A stretch of DNA of 61,610 nucleotides from NCBI GenBank assembly GCA_949432885.1, contig CASQXY010000009.1, forward strand, positions 1-61,610, given 5' to 3'. The notes below the pieces were generated by a model. That model was not told the DNA's origin and searched no databases. It saw only the letters and a list, made by a program, of their open reading frames with translations. Source of the DNA: an uncultured bacterium. Its GTDB lineage: Bacteria > Bacillota > Clostridia > Christensenellales > CAG-917. Positions 1 through 8,847 of the stretch are shown here, piece after piece. Numbering within the stretch: position 1 is the stretch's first letter; every line of letters begins with the position of its first letter. The position numbers and the translations under genes were made by a program.

Positions 1-2
1 GT

Positions 3-1418
3 GCAACCATACCGAAAGAAACTCTATATATAGGGGATTATGCTTTTTATAATTGCTCTAAGATGATTGGTTTCAGTTTTGCAACAGGCAGTAAACTTAC
101 ATACTTAGGTCGATCCGCATTTGAAAATTGTATAGTTATTCCTACTGTCGAAATACCTGAGAATTTAACGGTGATTCCCCATTATGCATTTAAAAACTGT
201 CAGTTACTAGCTAGCGTACGTACAAATACAAATCCTAAACTAACAACAATTCAACCATCTGCATTTGCAGACTGTAATCTCTTATATAATATTGAAATGC
301 CCAAGACTGTAAATAAAATTGGTGCCGACGCTTTTGCAAATTGTAGAAATCTGACTAGCATAGCATTACCGAGTGATGTTCAAACTATAGGGTCAAATGC
401 ATTTTACGGATGCGAAATGTTGACTGTTTTTTGTGCTCATCAATCCAAACCAAGCGGTTGGGCGTCAGAATGGAACAGTTCAAACCGTCCTGTGGCTTGG
501 GGATGCAATATCACCGGCACTTATGAATCATATGTCACTTCCTTCACCAAATCCGCAACGAATCCGACAAACTCAGGCGCAGTGAACGGCATATCCAATC
601 CACACCGCAATACCATCGATTTTGAAGGTTGGTATACGTCGGCAGACTTTTCGGGGACAAAATACTCAAATATAGCATCTGCTCCCAACGGAACGCTGTA
701 CGCAAAGTGGAAGGACAGCTGTATCTCAGAGGGCAGCATTATAACCCTTGCGGACGGAACCTCCAAAGCGGTAGAAGAGCTCACGGGCGACGAAAGGCTG
801 CTGGTGTGGAACATGTTCACGGGAGAGTTTGACAGCGCCCCCATACTCTTCATCGACAAAGACGCGCGGAGCGAATACGAGGTTATAAATCTAAATTTCT
901 CGGACGGCACGACGGTGAAAATCATATCAGAACACGCGTTTTGGGACGTAGACCTCAAAAAGTACGTATATCTGCGCAATGACGCGGCGAAGTACGTCGG
1001 ACACAGATTCAACAAGCAGAGCGCTGACGAAAACGGAAACAAAGTCAATACTTCGGTCACGCTGGTATCTGTGGATATAATCACCGAGACCACGACGGCA
1101 TACAGCCCCGTGACCTACGGACATCTGTGCTACTACGTCAACGGAATGCTGTCCATGCCGGGAGCGACCGAACCGCTTGCGAATATATTCGAGGTAGACG
1201 CCGAAACTATGCGCTACGACGCAGATAAATTACAAGCGGATATCGAGGAATACGGGCTGTATACCTATGAGGAGTTCGCCGCTCTTATGCCGATATCGGA
1301 AGAGGTATTCGAAGCGTTCAACGGAAAATATCTGAAAGTCGCAATAGGCAAGAAACTCACGGATTTGGACACCATTTCCAAACTGATAGAAAGATACTCC
1401 GCTTTCCTGAACATCTGA
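3..1418 (+). CDS. BspA-type leucine-rich-repeat protein with C-terminal Hint domain (5' end cut by window edge)
   Basis: The reading frame is open from base 3, so the true start lies upstream; 471 residues are visible. Several LRR_5 (BspA/TpLRR) repeats come first, with recurring 'AF.NC' and 'I...AF' signatures such as SAFENC, YAFKNC, AFANC and AFYGC, up to about base 440. Next is a Listeria-Bacteroides (InlB B-repeat type) module with FEGWYTS and LYAKW, bases about 530-710. It ends in an intein-like Hint domain that begins at a Cys (base 720) in CISEGSIITLADG and continues through a block-B-like SEHAFWD and a late YYVNGML. BspA and InlB repeats are usual in secreted surface proteins; Hint domains self-cleave or splice. 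No recognisable toxin or other partner follows the Hint domain, and its end lacks the classical intein His-Asn. The LRR part is visibly more AT-rich than the Hint part, which suggests domain shuffling. A surface location is inferred because the signal peptide would lie outside the window. Confidence 0.8.
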   Translation, partial: ATIPKETLYIGDYAFYNCSKMIGFSFATGSKLTYLGRSAFENCIVIPTVEIPENLTVIPHYAFKNCQLLASVRTNTNPKLTTIQPSAFADCNLLYNIEMPKTVNKIGADAFANCRNLTSIALPSDVQTIGSNAFYGCEMLTVFCAHQSKPSGWASEWNSSNRPVAWGCNITGTYESYVTSFTKSATNPTNSGAVNGISNPHRNTIDFEGWYTSADFSGTKYSNIASAPNGTLYAKWKDSCISEGSIITLADGTSKAVEELTGDERLLVWNMFTGEFDSAPILFIDKDARSEYEVINLNFSDGTTVKIISEHAFWDVDLKKYVYLRNDAAKYVGHRFNKQSADENGNKVNTSVTLVSVDIITETTTAYSPVTYGHLCYYVNGMLSMPGATEPLANIFEVDAETMRYDADKLQADIEEYGLYTYEEFAALMPISEEVFEAFNGKYLKVAIGKKLTDLDTISKLIERYSAFLNI

Positions 1419-1540
1419 CCTAAACCCGAGCATTTTATCACCAAAAAATACAAAACGAGCCGATAAAACATAAAATACGTATCGTTAAACCTTATTTACG
1501 GTAATTAATACATAACTTATAAAATAAAGAACAATAAAAG

Positions 1541-1564
1541 ACAGACGTTCATGCGAACGTCTGT
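1541..1564. terminator. Bidirectional intrinsic terminator
   Basis: A 10-bp perfect stem (ACAGACGTTC with GAACGTCTGT) closes a 4-nt ATGC loop. It is flanked by an A-rich stretch on the left and TTTGTT on the right. It lies between the convergent LRR-Hint gene and the dehydrogenase gene and can serve both. Confidence 0.8.
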
Positions 1565-1606
1565 TTTGTTATCTTCACATAATATTCTGTTGCTCAGAAA
1601 ACCTTA

Positions 1607-2587
1607 TCAGTCCACGTCTACGAGCACTGTGTTGTACTGATACGGATATTTGACGCACTCCTCGAAAATCTTGGGCACGTCCTCGAAAGTCTCGCGCGCG
1701 GTGATGATACCGTCAATCCTCACAATCTTGTTGGCAAGCAGGTTTATTGCGGAAGGCATTTCTCCAAAACCGTTGCATACGCCTTTCAGACGAAGCTGTT
1801 TTTTCAAAATGAAATCGCTTCCCACGTAATGCTTTTCTGAGGTGGAATAGCCCGCTATCACAACCTCACTGCCGTTCTTCACCAAATGGAGAACGGAGTT
1901 CAGCCCGACGCCCTCGGTGGTGAACACTGCCGCCTCGCTCATGCGACCGCCCGTAATTTCCTCGACCTTGCGTTCGAGGTTGTCATAGGTGGGATTGAGC
2001 GTATAGCATATATCCCATTTCCTTGCCAGCTCCAGCTTGTCGTTATCCAAATCGACGAGTATGGGCACCATCTGATAGTAAATAGCAAGCTGACAAAGTA
2101 TAAGCCCGAGCGTACCCGCTCCGACTATCACGACGTAGTCTCCCCTGTCGCACGGAAGCTCGGAAAACACCTTATTCCCCATTGCGATACACTCCGTAAA
2201 AACGGCTTCCTCATCGGTTATGCCGTCTGGGAGGTGGAACACGTTTTCGGAGGGCACGCAGACGAAATCCTGCAACAGACCGTCTGTATCAACGCCCATG
2301 GTCCTAACCACGATTTCTCCGTGCTCGACGGTTTTCACAAAAGGATTGACAACGACGCGCGCTCCGAGCTTGAAGCCGAGCTCATCGTCATCGTTTGTGA
2401 CGTACGCAATCGCGGCGTGCGCCGGAACGGTAACCGTATTCTTGTCGTCTCTGTTGGCAAAACAAGACATATCGGTGGAGGAAAGAGCCACCTTTGAAAT
2501 TTTCAACTTGACCTCTCCTTCACGCGGAACAAGAGTACCTTCACTGAGGCTGACTTCATTAAAATTTCCGATGTGCCAAGATTTCAT
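1607..2587 (-). CDS. Medium-chain dehydrogenase/reductase lacking the canonical zinc ligands
   Basis: A 326-residue zinc-type alcohol dehydrogenase-like protein: an N-terminal GroES-like domain and a Rossmann domain with GAGTLG at about residues 156-161. An Asp at the end of the next strand (VDLD, about 178) favours NAD(H). Two things are odd. The catalytic-zinc Cys of the usual 'CGTD' motif is replaced (ALSSTD, residues 35-40), and the 'GHE' motif reads 'AHA' (residues 56-58). The four-Cys structural-zinc loop is absent. It is therefore either a zinc-independent MDR enzyme or one with an altered active site; the substrate cannot be named. The ATG follows an AAGGAAG ribosome binding site. It is the last gene of the minus-strand run downstream of rng and ends at the bidirectional terminator at 1541-1564. 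Confidence 0.8.
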   Translation of the reverse strand: MKSWHIGNFNEVSLSEGTLVPREGEVKLKISKVALSSTDMSCFANRDDKNTVTVPAHAAIAYVTNDDDELGFKLGARVVVNPFVKTVEHGEIVVRTMGVDTDGLLQDFVCVPSENVFHLPDGITDEEAVFTECIAMGNKVFSELPCDRGDYVVIVGAGTLGLILCQLAIYYQMVPILVDLDNDKLELARKWDICYTLNPTYDNLERKVEEITGGRMSEAAVFTTEGVGLNSVLHLVKNGSEVVIAGYSTSEKHYVGSDFILKKQLRLKGVCNGFGEMPSAINLLANKIVRIDGIITARETFEDVPKIFEECVKYPYQYNTVLVDVD

Positions 2588-2723
2588 AAATACTTCCTTA
2601 CTGATATTTTATCACGGTCGCGCCCAATATGCAACCGTGTATCGCCATATAAATATTATCGCGCGCCGTATGTACCGAAATCGTCTCACGGCAAAAAAAC
2701 TCGCTTTACGCAAAAACCGAAAA

Positions 2724-4226
2724 TCACTTTTTGCCGATTGCGGTTTCTTTTTCCGCCGCGCGCGTAATACAAGTGAATTCCTGCGGCTCGGGGAAAGGTA
2801 TGTCCTCGCCGATTACGAATCTGTCTCGCCTGAGGTTGTCGTCGGAGTACAAATAGATTTTTTTGTCCTTCCAAGAAGTCATTATATGCTTTTTGAGTAT
2901 TTCGCTTTGCAGAACCTTTTGATACAGTCCTCCATACACTCCGACGTACACTGTCTCATGCCTGCTTGCAAGCATATAATCCACCAATTCGTCACGTAAC
3001 ATAAAAGCCAACTGAGAATCGCTTATCACAAATCCGCCGCCGCAAGACTTGCACGGTTGGAGCATAAAGTCGTCAATAGGAAGCCTCGTTTTCTTGCGTG
3101 TAAGCTCCACAAGCCCGAGCGGAGTCATTCCGACGGTGGTGGTTTTGAGCCTGTCGTGTTTGAGCGCGGCTTTGAGCGCGTCCACAACTCTGCGCTGATG
3201 TTCCTCCGTCATCATATCGATGAAGTCGATAACGACGATTCCGCTTATATTTCTTAACCTAAGCTGTCTTGCTATACACTCGACCGCCGCCATATTGGTC
3301 TTGAAAACGGTATCCTCCAAATCGAGGTCGCCGACAAACCTACCCGTGTTGACGTCGATGACGGTGCATGCCTCAGTCTTGTCTATAACGATATACGCGC
3401 CGTTCGACATCTCCACCTTTCTGTCGCAGAGGTGGTTTATCTGCGCGCTGAGACCGAAATACGACATGATATTCCGCTCTCCCTCGTAAGCCTCCACCTG
3501 CGCCTTCCCGACCCTGCCGATAAGCGCGTTTGCGATTGTGGCGTCGTTTACAATAACCTTGTCTATATCCTCGCTGAAAGAATCCCTGAGCGCTCTCTCG
3601 AATAGCGTGGCTTCCTCAAACACAACGCTCTTCTCGGGTGCGCGGCGGTATTCGTCGAGGACCTTCCCCCAAAGCGAAAGCAGCTTGCCTGCGTCCTTTA
3701 TAATATCGTCGTCGTCCGCCTTGTCCGCAGCCGAGCGTATTATAAAGCCCGTGCCAATCGGACATACGGATTTGACAAGCTGTTCGAGGTACTCTCTGCG
3801 CTCGTCGTTTTCTATCTTGCGTGAAACGCCTATAAAATTGGAATTTGGCAAAAGCACGAGATAATATCCCGCAAGCGTTATATCCGTCGTAAGCCTCGCG
3901 CCCTTTTGTCCGAACTGGTCCTTGACCACCTGACACATAATAACGTCGCCCGCGGACAGCTTCTCGCTTTTCTTGGGCATAACGCTGTGAAGCCTCTCCT
4001 TATCCACCAGCGACTCGCCTACATAGAGAAAGCCGTTGCGTTCGAGACCGATATTTACAAACGCCGCTTTCATTCCGCTGAGCACATTTTCAACTCTGCC
4101 CTTATATATATTGCCGACAATACCGCATACGCTTGCCATTTCGACGGAAAACTCCAAAAGCTCGCCGTCGTCGACCAGCGCCGCGCGCGTGCAAAACGGG
4201 GTGTTGTCCAAAATCAGTTGTTTCAA
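2724..4226 (-). CDS. rng: Ribonuclease E/G family endoribonuclease
   Basis: A 500-residue RNase G-type protein. An N-terminal S1 RNA-binding region (about 35-120) contains GNIYKGRVENVLSGM and AAFVNIG. The DNase-I-like catalytic part has the two conserved metal-binding aspartates in VIDVNTGRF (Asp291) and VVIDFIDM (Asp334). The zinc-link CKSCGGG (Cys392, Cys395) that bridges two subunits in this family is present. It lacks the long C-terminal degradosome scaffold of RNase E, as expected for RNase G. The start is a TTG codon seven bases after AAGGA. It follows the TIGR03960-type radical SAM and DUF2344 genes, a neighbourhood kept in many Firmicutes next to rplU. Expected role: single-strand cleavage in rRNA and mRNA processing. 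Confidence 0.93.
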   Translation of the reverse strand: MKQLILDNTPFCTRAALVDDGELLEFSVEMASVCGIVGNIYKGRVENVLSGMKAAFVNIGLERNGFLYVGESLVDKERLHSVMPKKSEKLSAGDVIMCQVVKDQFGQKGARLTTDITLAGYYLVLLPNSNFIGVSRKIENDERREYLEQLVKSVCPIGTGFIIRSAADKADDDDIIKDAGKLLSLWGKVLDEYRRAPEKSVVFEEATLFERALRDSFSEDIDKVIVNDATIANALIGRVGKAQVEAYEGERNIMSYFGLSAQINHLCDRKVEMSNGAYIVIDKTEACTVIDVNTGRFVGDLDLEDTVFKTNMAAVECIARQLRLRNISGIVVIDFIDMMTEEHQRRVVDALKAALKHDRLKTTTVGMTPLGLVELTRKKTRLPIDDFMLQPCKSCGGGFVISDSQLAFMLRDELVDYMLASRHETVYVGVYGGLYQKVLQSEILKKHIMTSWKDKKIYLYSDDNLRRDRFVIGEDIPFPEPQEFTCITRAAEKETAIGKK

Positions 4227-4279
4227 AAGCGTATCCTTCTGTTCTTTATTTCGGGCATCGGCAAACGCCTCACCCTGTT

Positions 4280-4921
4280 TTATACTCTTTTCAAATAATC
4301 GTCCGCGTCTTCAAACCCGCCTGCCGCATCGTTTGCAAAACCGACATACTGGGCGGTCTTGCGTATATCCGACAACGCAAGAGCGACCCCGAGTCTGGCG
4401 TTGAGTTCTGGCAGTATCCTGTCGGGGCGGAGGCTCGTGTTGCCTGCCGCAAGCCTCAGCGAAAGTCTGCCGCCGCTGTCCGCAACGCGGTAAATCCTGT
4501 CTGATACATCCTCTCTTACAGCTTTCCCTTTCTTTTCGTACTCGATAACAAATCCGCTCAAATCGATGTTCTTGAAAGGAGTGTCAAACACAAAATCCGC
4601 CGCCGTAATTTTACCCTGCAAGTTGGGATTCTTCTCACACTCGAAGACCTCCGTCGCAGAAAGCGTACTCGGCACAGCGCGATTGTATCTTTCGATAAGC
4701 TCCTCGCCGCCGATGTCTGTATCTACTGCAAGATACTCCGCCTCGGACGCCACGCCTACGGCGAGCGGAGGGGAAAAGAACACCAGCGCGTGCGGATTGA
4801 ACCCCTGCGAAAACTTTACGGGGATATCCGCTCTTCGCAAAATCCTCGAAACGTGTCTAAGCAAATCAATATGGGAGACGAAGCATGCGTCCGCGAGCTT
4901 AGAGTATTTGAGCACTAGCAT
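4280..4921 (-). CDS. DUF2344 (TIGR03936) radical-SAM-linked protein
   Basis: A 213-residue protein of the DUF2344 family, recognised by LRHVSRILRRADIPVKFSQG and GFNPH in the first 50 residues. The family is nearly always encoded beside, or fused to, the TIGR03960 radical SAM protein, and its biochemical role is not established. Here it overlaps that gene by 7 nt (its ATG covers the upstream stop in ATGCTAG), so translation is probably coupled. A GTG three codons upstream is possible, but the ATG sits 8 nt after GGAGG. rng follows after 53 nt. A tRNA- or rRNA-modifying role is often guessed from the neighbourhood but is not shown by the sequence. Confidence 0.9.
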   Translation of the reverse strand: MLVLKYSKLADACFVSHIDLLRHVSRILRRADIPVKFSQGFNPHALVFFSPPLAVGVASEAEYLAVDTDIGGEELIERYNRAVPSTLSATEVFECEKNPNLQGKITAADFVFDTPFKNIDLSGFVIEYEKKGKAVREDVSDRIYRVADSGGRLSLRLAAGNTSLRPDRILPELNARLGVALALSDIRKTAQYVGFANDAAGGFEDADDYLKRV

Positions 4922-6681
4922 ACCGTACACCTCCCCAATTTAAGAGCGCCGCATCCGTTACAGCCCTCGCGGCAATTCTTCGTCGTCGCTTCCATATAGC
5001 CGAGCTCACGTTCTTTGAGCAGATATGCTTTCGACACTCCGTTATCTATAAAATCCCAAGGCAGAGCCTCGTCCGCTTCTCTCCTGCGCGTATATTCACC
5101 CATGGTAAGTCCGCAGTCTGCAAACGCCTGCGTCCACGCGTCCCACTTAAACTGCTCCGTCCACGCGTCAAACTTGGCTCCAAGCTCATACGCCCTTTCT
5201 ATAACCCTGCTCTGCCGTCTGTCTCCTCTTGCGAGAGCGGCTTCTAGCACGGATGTTTCCGCACCGTGCCAAGAAAAAGATACTCCCTTAATCTCCCTGA
5301 GAAGTCCGCGCAGATAATTCTGCTTTCTCAGCATTTCCTCCATGCTTATCTGCTCCTCCCACTGGAAGGGAGTGCAGGGTTTTGGGATAAACACGGCGCA
5401 GCTTACGGAAATATTCAGCCCGCGCTTGTGCCGTTTGAGATAATAAAGACCTTTGAGCCGTTTGCATATCTCGGCTATTCCCGCAATATCATCGTCCGTT
5501 TCGGTGGGCAGTCCGAGCATAAAATACAGCTTTATGCTGTCGTATCCTATCTCGAACGCCTCCGCCAGATTATCCAGCTCTGCGTCCGTTACGTTTTTGT
5601 TTATAACGTTGCGCAGTCTCTGCGTGCCTGCCTCGGGAGCGAACGTAAGCGAGCTTTTGCGCGAATGCTTCGCCATATCCGACTTAAACGAACTTATTCT
5701 CAAGCTCGGCAGAGCAAGATTGACGCGCTTTTGTTCGCAATAAGGGATGAGGATATCTTCCAGTTTTTCGAGCTCGGTGTAGTCGCCCGTAGAAAGGGAG
5801 CAAAGCGACATTTCGCCGAAGCCCGCGCTTTCCACCATCTTTTTTCCAAGCTCCGCGCATCTCTCTGCGCTGCGCTCGCGTATAGGTCTATACCAAAAGC
5901 CCGCCTGACAGAATCGGCATCCGCTAGCGCAGCCGCGGTACAGTTCGAGAGTAGCCCTGTCGTGCACCGCCTCTATGTTCGGCACAAGCGGTTTTTCGGG
6001 ATAAGGAGCGTTCTCGAAGTCGCGCAGAACGGCTTTTGTAACCTTTTCCCCGTCTTTGTGAAGAGACGGAACGTACGCGCCTTCCACGCTCTTTACTCTT
6101 TTAAGTATCTCCGATTTGGAAACGCCCTCGGCTCTGCTCTCGGCGATAATACGCAAAATATTCAAATCCGCTTCCTCGCCCTCGCCGCACACGATTATAT
6201 CGAAAAAATCCGCAAACGGTTCGGGGTTGACCGCGCAGGGACCTCCCGCGAGCAGTATCGGATATTCCTCTCCTCTGTCCGCCGCATAGAACGGGATTTC
6301 CGCGAGGTCCAGCATATACAGCACGTTCGTATACAACAGCTCGAAACCTATGGAAAACCCGAGGACGGTAAAGTCTTTAAGCGGTTTTTTGGTTTCCAAG
6401 GACAATAACGGCAGATTTTCTTCTTTGAGCTTCCGCGCGAAATCCTCAGCGGGCGCAAAGCACCTTTCCGCCGCGAAATCCTTGTCTGAGTTTATCACGT
6501 CGTACAGTATCTGAACGCCGAGGTTGCTCATCCCGATTTCGTACAGTTCTGGAAAGCAGAAGCACATATCCGCCTTTCTCGGCTTGCTCATATCGGGAGT
6601 ATTCCACTCTCCGCCGCAGTATCTGGCAGGCTTTTCCACCTGAGCAAGTATCTTGTAAAGTTTATCCTTGTATTCTTCCAT
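4915..6681 (-). CDS. TIGR03960-family radical SAM protein
   Basis: A 588-residue radical SAM protein. Residues about 30-190 resemble a B12-binding-type N-terminal domain (PELYEIGMSNLGVQILY, AGGPCAVNPEPFADF, CGEGEE). The [4Fe-4S] motif is CASGCRFC with Cys251, Cys255 and Cys258, a C-x3-C-x2-C spacing that suits this family. A radical SAM barrel follows (FAPEAGTQRLRNVINK, LYFMLGLPTETDDDI). The C-terminus is Cys-rich (CREGCNGCGALKLGRCTVC) and may hold a second metal site. No substrate is known for the family. It lies 24 nt after the ROK gene and overlaps DUF2344, so the two form one functional unit upstream of rng. Confidence 0.93.
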   Translation of the reverse strand: MEEYKDKLYKILAQVEKPARYCGGEWNTPDMSKPRKADMCFCFPELYEIGMSNLGVQILYDVINSDKDFAAERCFAPAEDFARKLKEENLPLLSLETKKPLKDFTVLGFSIGFELLYTNVLYMLDLAEIPFYAADRGEEYPILLAGGPCAVNPEPFADFFDIIVCGEGEEADLNILRIIAESRAEGVSKSEILKRVKSVEGAYVPSLHKDGEKVTKAVLRDFENAPYPEKPLVPNIEAVHDRATLELYRGCASGCRFCQAGFWYRPIRERSAERCAELGKKMVESAGFGEMSLCSLSTGDYTELEKLEDILIPYCEQKRVNLALPSLRISSFKSDMAKHSRKSSLTFAPEAGTQRLRNVINKNVTDAELDNLAEAFEIGYDSIKLYFMLGLPTETDDDIAGIAEICKRLKGLYYLKRHKRGLNISVSCAVFIPKPCTPFQWEEQISMEEMLRKQNYLRGLLREIKGVSFSWHGAETSVLEAALARGDRRQSRVIERAYELGAKFDAWTEQFKWDAWTQAFADCGLTMGEYTRRREADEALPWDFIDNGVSKAYLLKERELGYMEATTKNCREGCNGCGALKLGRCTVC

Positions 6682-6705
6682 TTTATCTTTAACCGTATGC
6701 GTTTT

Positions 6706-7656
6706 TTATCTTCCGTCGAGGCATAGCGCCGCCGCGCCGAGTATCCCGGCGTCGTTTTTGAGCGTTGCCGCAACGACTTTTATTTTGGGATTATACTGCG
6801 CTCCGAACACGTTTTCCGTCACATATTTTTCAAGCGGTACAATCAGTGCGTCGCCGGCGTTAGAAACTCCTCCGCCTATAATAATGACCTCTGGATAGAA
6901 TATATTAGCGTACGTCACAAGTCCGCAGCCCACATACTCAATATAATGATTTAATGTCTCAATCGCAACTTTATCTCCGTTTTTTGCACATATAAACACG
7001 GTTTTCCCGTCAATTCCGTTTTCAGCGGCGTATTTTGCGAGTCCGCTGTTAGGGTGCTTTTCGCATGCGGCCTTCGTTTGCTTCATAAGTGCGGTTGCCG
7101 AGGCGTACGCCTCGTAATGCCCTCTCTTGCCGCAGCCGCAAAGCTCGCCGTCCATAGCTATCGTGATATGTCCGCCCTCCGCACCGGCGGAGCGGTTGCC
7201 CGTAAGCAGCCTGCCGTTTACGACTATGCCCGTGCCTACACCCGTGCCGAGGGTAATCAGCACGCTGTTTCTCGCGCCTTCGCCCGCACCGTACAGCGTT
7301 TCGCCGAGCGCCGCGCAGTTGGCGTCGTTGCTCACGCGCACGCTCTCTATCCCCGTCAGCTCCGCTAGCATTTCCGCAAGCGGAGTGTTTACAAAATTCA
7401 CATTGCAGCAGTAGCGCACAAAACCCGTATCGTCATCCACGGAGCCGGGACACCCCACGCCTATTCCCGCGATTTCGCGCCTGTCCGTTCCGCACTCTTC
7501 GAGAGTATCAAAAACGAGCGCGGCTATGTCGGAGACGATAACCTCCGCGTCTTCGCGCGGTCTTATGGGCGCCGCTTTTTTATGCAGAATAACGCCGTCC
7601 TCCACAACGCCGCACTTGACGCTCATTCCGCCTATATCTATGCCGAGATATTTCAT
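6706..7656 (-). CDS. ROK-family sugar kinase (glucokinase-like)
   Basis: A 316-residue ROK protein. The N-terminal phosphate loop is GIDIGG (5-10). NDAN at 110-113 holds the catalytic base Asp111, and LGTGVGTGI at 136-144 is the second phosphate motif. The sugar- and zinc-binding region reads AEGGH then CGCGKRGHYE, where the third zinc Cys of the classic C-x-C-G-x2-G-C motif is His180, a known variant. No HTH domain is present, so it is a kinase rather than a ROK repressor. It phosphorylates a hexose with ATP in the cytosol; glucose is the default guess. It has its own promoter (7704-7732) and is inserted between spoIVFB and the radical SAM/rng genes. Confidence 0.9.
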   Translation of the reverse strand: MKYLGIDIGGMSVKCGVVEDGVILHKKAAPIRPREDAEVIVSDIAALVFDTLEECGTDRREIAGIGVGCPGSVDDDTGFVRYCCNVNFVNTPLAEMLAELTGIESVRVSNDANCAALGETLYGAGEGARNSVLITLGTGVGTGIVVNGRLLTGNRSAGAEGGHITIAMDGELCGCGKRGHYEAYASATALMKQTKAACEKHPNSGLAKYAAENGIDGKTVFICAKNGDKVAIETLNHYIEYVGCGLVTYANIFYPEVIIIGGGVSNAGDALIVPLEKYVTENVFGAQYNPKIKVVAATLKNDAGILGAAALCLDGR

Positions 7657-7703
7657 AAATTCCCCCGCAGAGCCGCAGTCTGCCTTATTTATAAACTCAA
7701 ACT

Positions 7704-7732
7704 ATTTTATAATACTATGCTTCAAATGTCAA
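7704..7732 (-). promoter_or_regulatory. Sigma-A-type promoter for the ROK/radical SAM/rng run
   Basis: On the minus strand TTGACA (7732-7727) is separated by 17 bp from TAAAAT (7709-7704). The start codon of the ROK gene follows about 48 nt downstream of the -10. The element lies after the spoIVFB terminator, so the ROK-radical SAM-DUF2344-rng run is probably an independent operon. Confidence 0.8.
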
Positions 7733-7760
7733 ACGCTGAAAGGTCGAACGCCAAATATGA

Positions 7761-7782
7761 AAAGCACTCCGAAGAGTGCTTT
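7761..7782 (-). terminator. Intrinsic terminator after spoIVFB
   Basis: A perfect 9-bp stem (AAAGCACTC with GAGTGCTTT) closes a 4-nt loop, and on the minus strand it is followed by a T-rich stretch. It lies 164 nt beyond the spoIVFB stop. The intervening 7783-7945 shows no convincing gene. Confidence 0.7.
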
Positions 7783-7945
7783 GCGTTATGCTAAAATTCC
7801 GAAAAGATTATTTTCACTCAGACTCTATCTGCTTCCAATGCGCGCCGATGGGGATGCTGAACGACATTCCGTTCTCCATATCGTCTACATATATTTGCAT
7901 AATTAAGGATAAAAACAAATTGCGCGCATACAATCCGTCTGCGAT

Positions 7946-8836
7946 TTACGTCGCGGTTTTTCCATGCGATACCGCGGTCTTGCGCTTTATTGCGGGCTTT
8001 CGGCTTTTGTCTGCGTTACCAAAGAGCGCGTATCCGATAGGCTTAGACAGTCTGTTCCCCAACGCGACGGCTTTAAGTTCCGCTTCGGTGAGGGTGGATA
8101 CGATTTCTCCTCTCTCGCCTACAATCTCGAACTTCGTTTCGCTCGCCGAGCTTATATGATGATACAGTCTGATTATCGGAATATCTTTTGATACGCGCAC
8201 TGTCTTTTGCTCCACTCCGAGCATATAGTTTTTGCTTGCGCCGTCCAGCACGCTAATATACATTTCCTCTTTTGTCCCGAACGCCGCGCCGTAAAACAGA
8301 AACACCGCGATTATCCCGAACGTAAAATTGACGTTAAAAAAGAGCGAGGCTATAAATAGCCCAAAGAAAGCCAAACTCGAAACCACTCCCGCGATTTGCA
8401 AGCCTTTTATGGCTTTAAGCCTGTTTTTACAAAGTCCGAGCACCGCGCGCGAGCCGTCGAGCGGATAGACGGGAAGGAGATTGAAAACGCCGAGCGACAT
8501 ATTCGCGTAAAAGAACGTCTGCGTATAAGGATACACGGCAGGCGCAAGCCACCACACCCCGAGCGTTATAAGCGCAAGCAAAAAATTGCATACGGGTCCC
8601 GCAAGCCCGACCATAACAGCGGACGTCCTGTCGAAATTCTCCTCGGTGCTCATCATCGCTCCGAAGGGCATAAGCACCATTTTTTTCACCGCGAATCCGC
8701 GCATACGCGCAAGAGCGGCATGCGCGAGCTCATGGAAAATAAGCGCGATAAAAGTGGATACGAACGCCTGTGCCTGCCCCAAAGCCACAAGCGCGAGGGC
8801 AAGCACAAAAAACAGCGGATGCACCTTTATCTGCAT
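7946..8836 (-). CDS. spoIVFB: Site-2 protease, M50 family (SpoIVFB-like)
   Basis: A 296-residue intramembrane metalloprotease. HELAH (His35, Glu36, His39) lies in an early membrane segment, and the third zinc ligand is Asp127 in NLLPVYPLDGSR. Further hydrophobic segments cover roughly residues 75-100 and 140-190, and a soluble C-terminal part of about 100 residues resembles the CBS-like tail of SpoIVFB. In B. subtilis SpoIVFB cleaves pro-sigma-K in the outer forespore membrane. The position after minD/minE and a small membrane protein is the same as in Bacillus, where spoIVFA-spoIVFB follow minD. Other substrates are possible because M50 proteases also act outside sporulation. The lysine-rich last 25 residues are probably cytosolic. 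Confidence 0.88.
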   Translation of the reverse strand: MQIKVHPLFFVLALALVALGQAQAFVSTFIALIFHELAHAALARMRGFAVKKMVLMPFGAMMSTEENFDRTSAVMVGLAGPVCNFLLALITLGVWWLAPAVYPYTQTFFYANMSLGVFNLLPVYPLDGSRAVLGLCKNRLKAIKGLQIAGVVSSLAFFGLFIASLFFNVNFTFGIIAVFLFYGAAFGTKEEMYISVLDGASKNYMLGVEQKTVRVSKDIPIIRLYHHISSASETKFEIVGERGEIVSTLTEAELKAVALGNRLSKPIGYALFGNADKSRKPAIKRKTAVSHGKTAT

Positions 8837-8847
8837 ATTTCAAACGC

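Noticed and set aside
7814..7900. A 28-codon minus-strand open frame (MQIYVDDMENGMSF...) between spoIVFB and its terminator
   Set aside because: It begins at an ATG with no ribosome binding site and has no recognisable family. It could be a leaderless peptide but is not supported enough to call.
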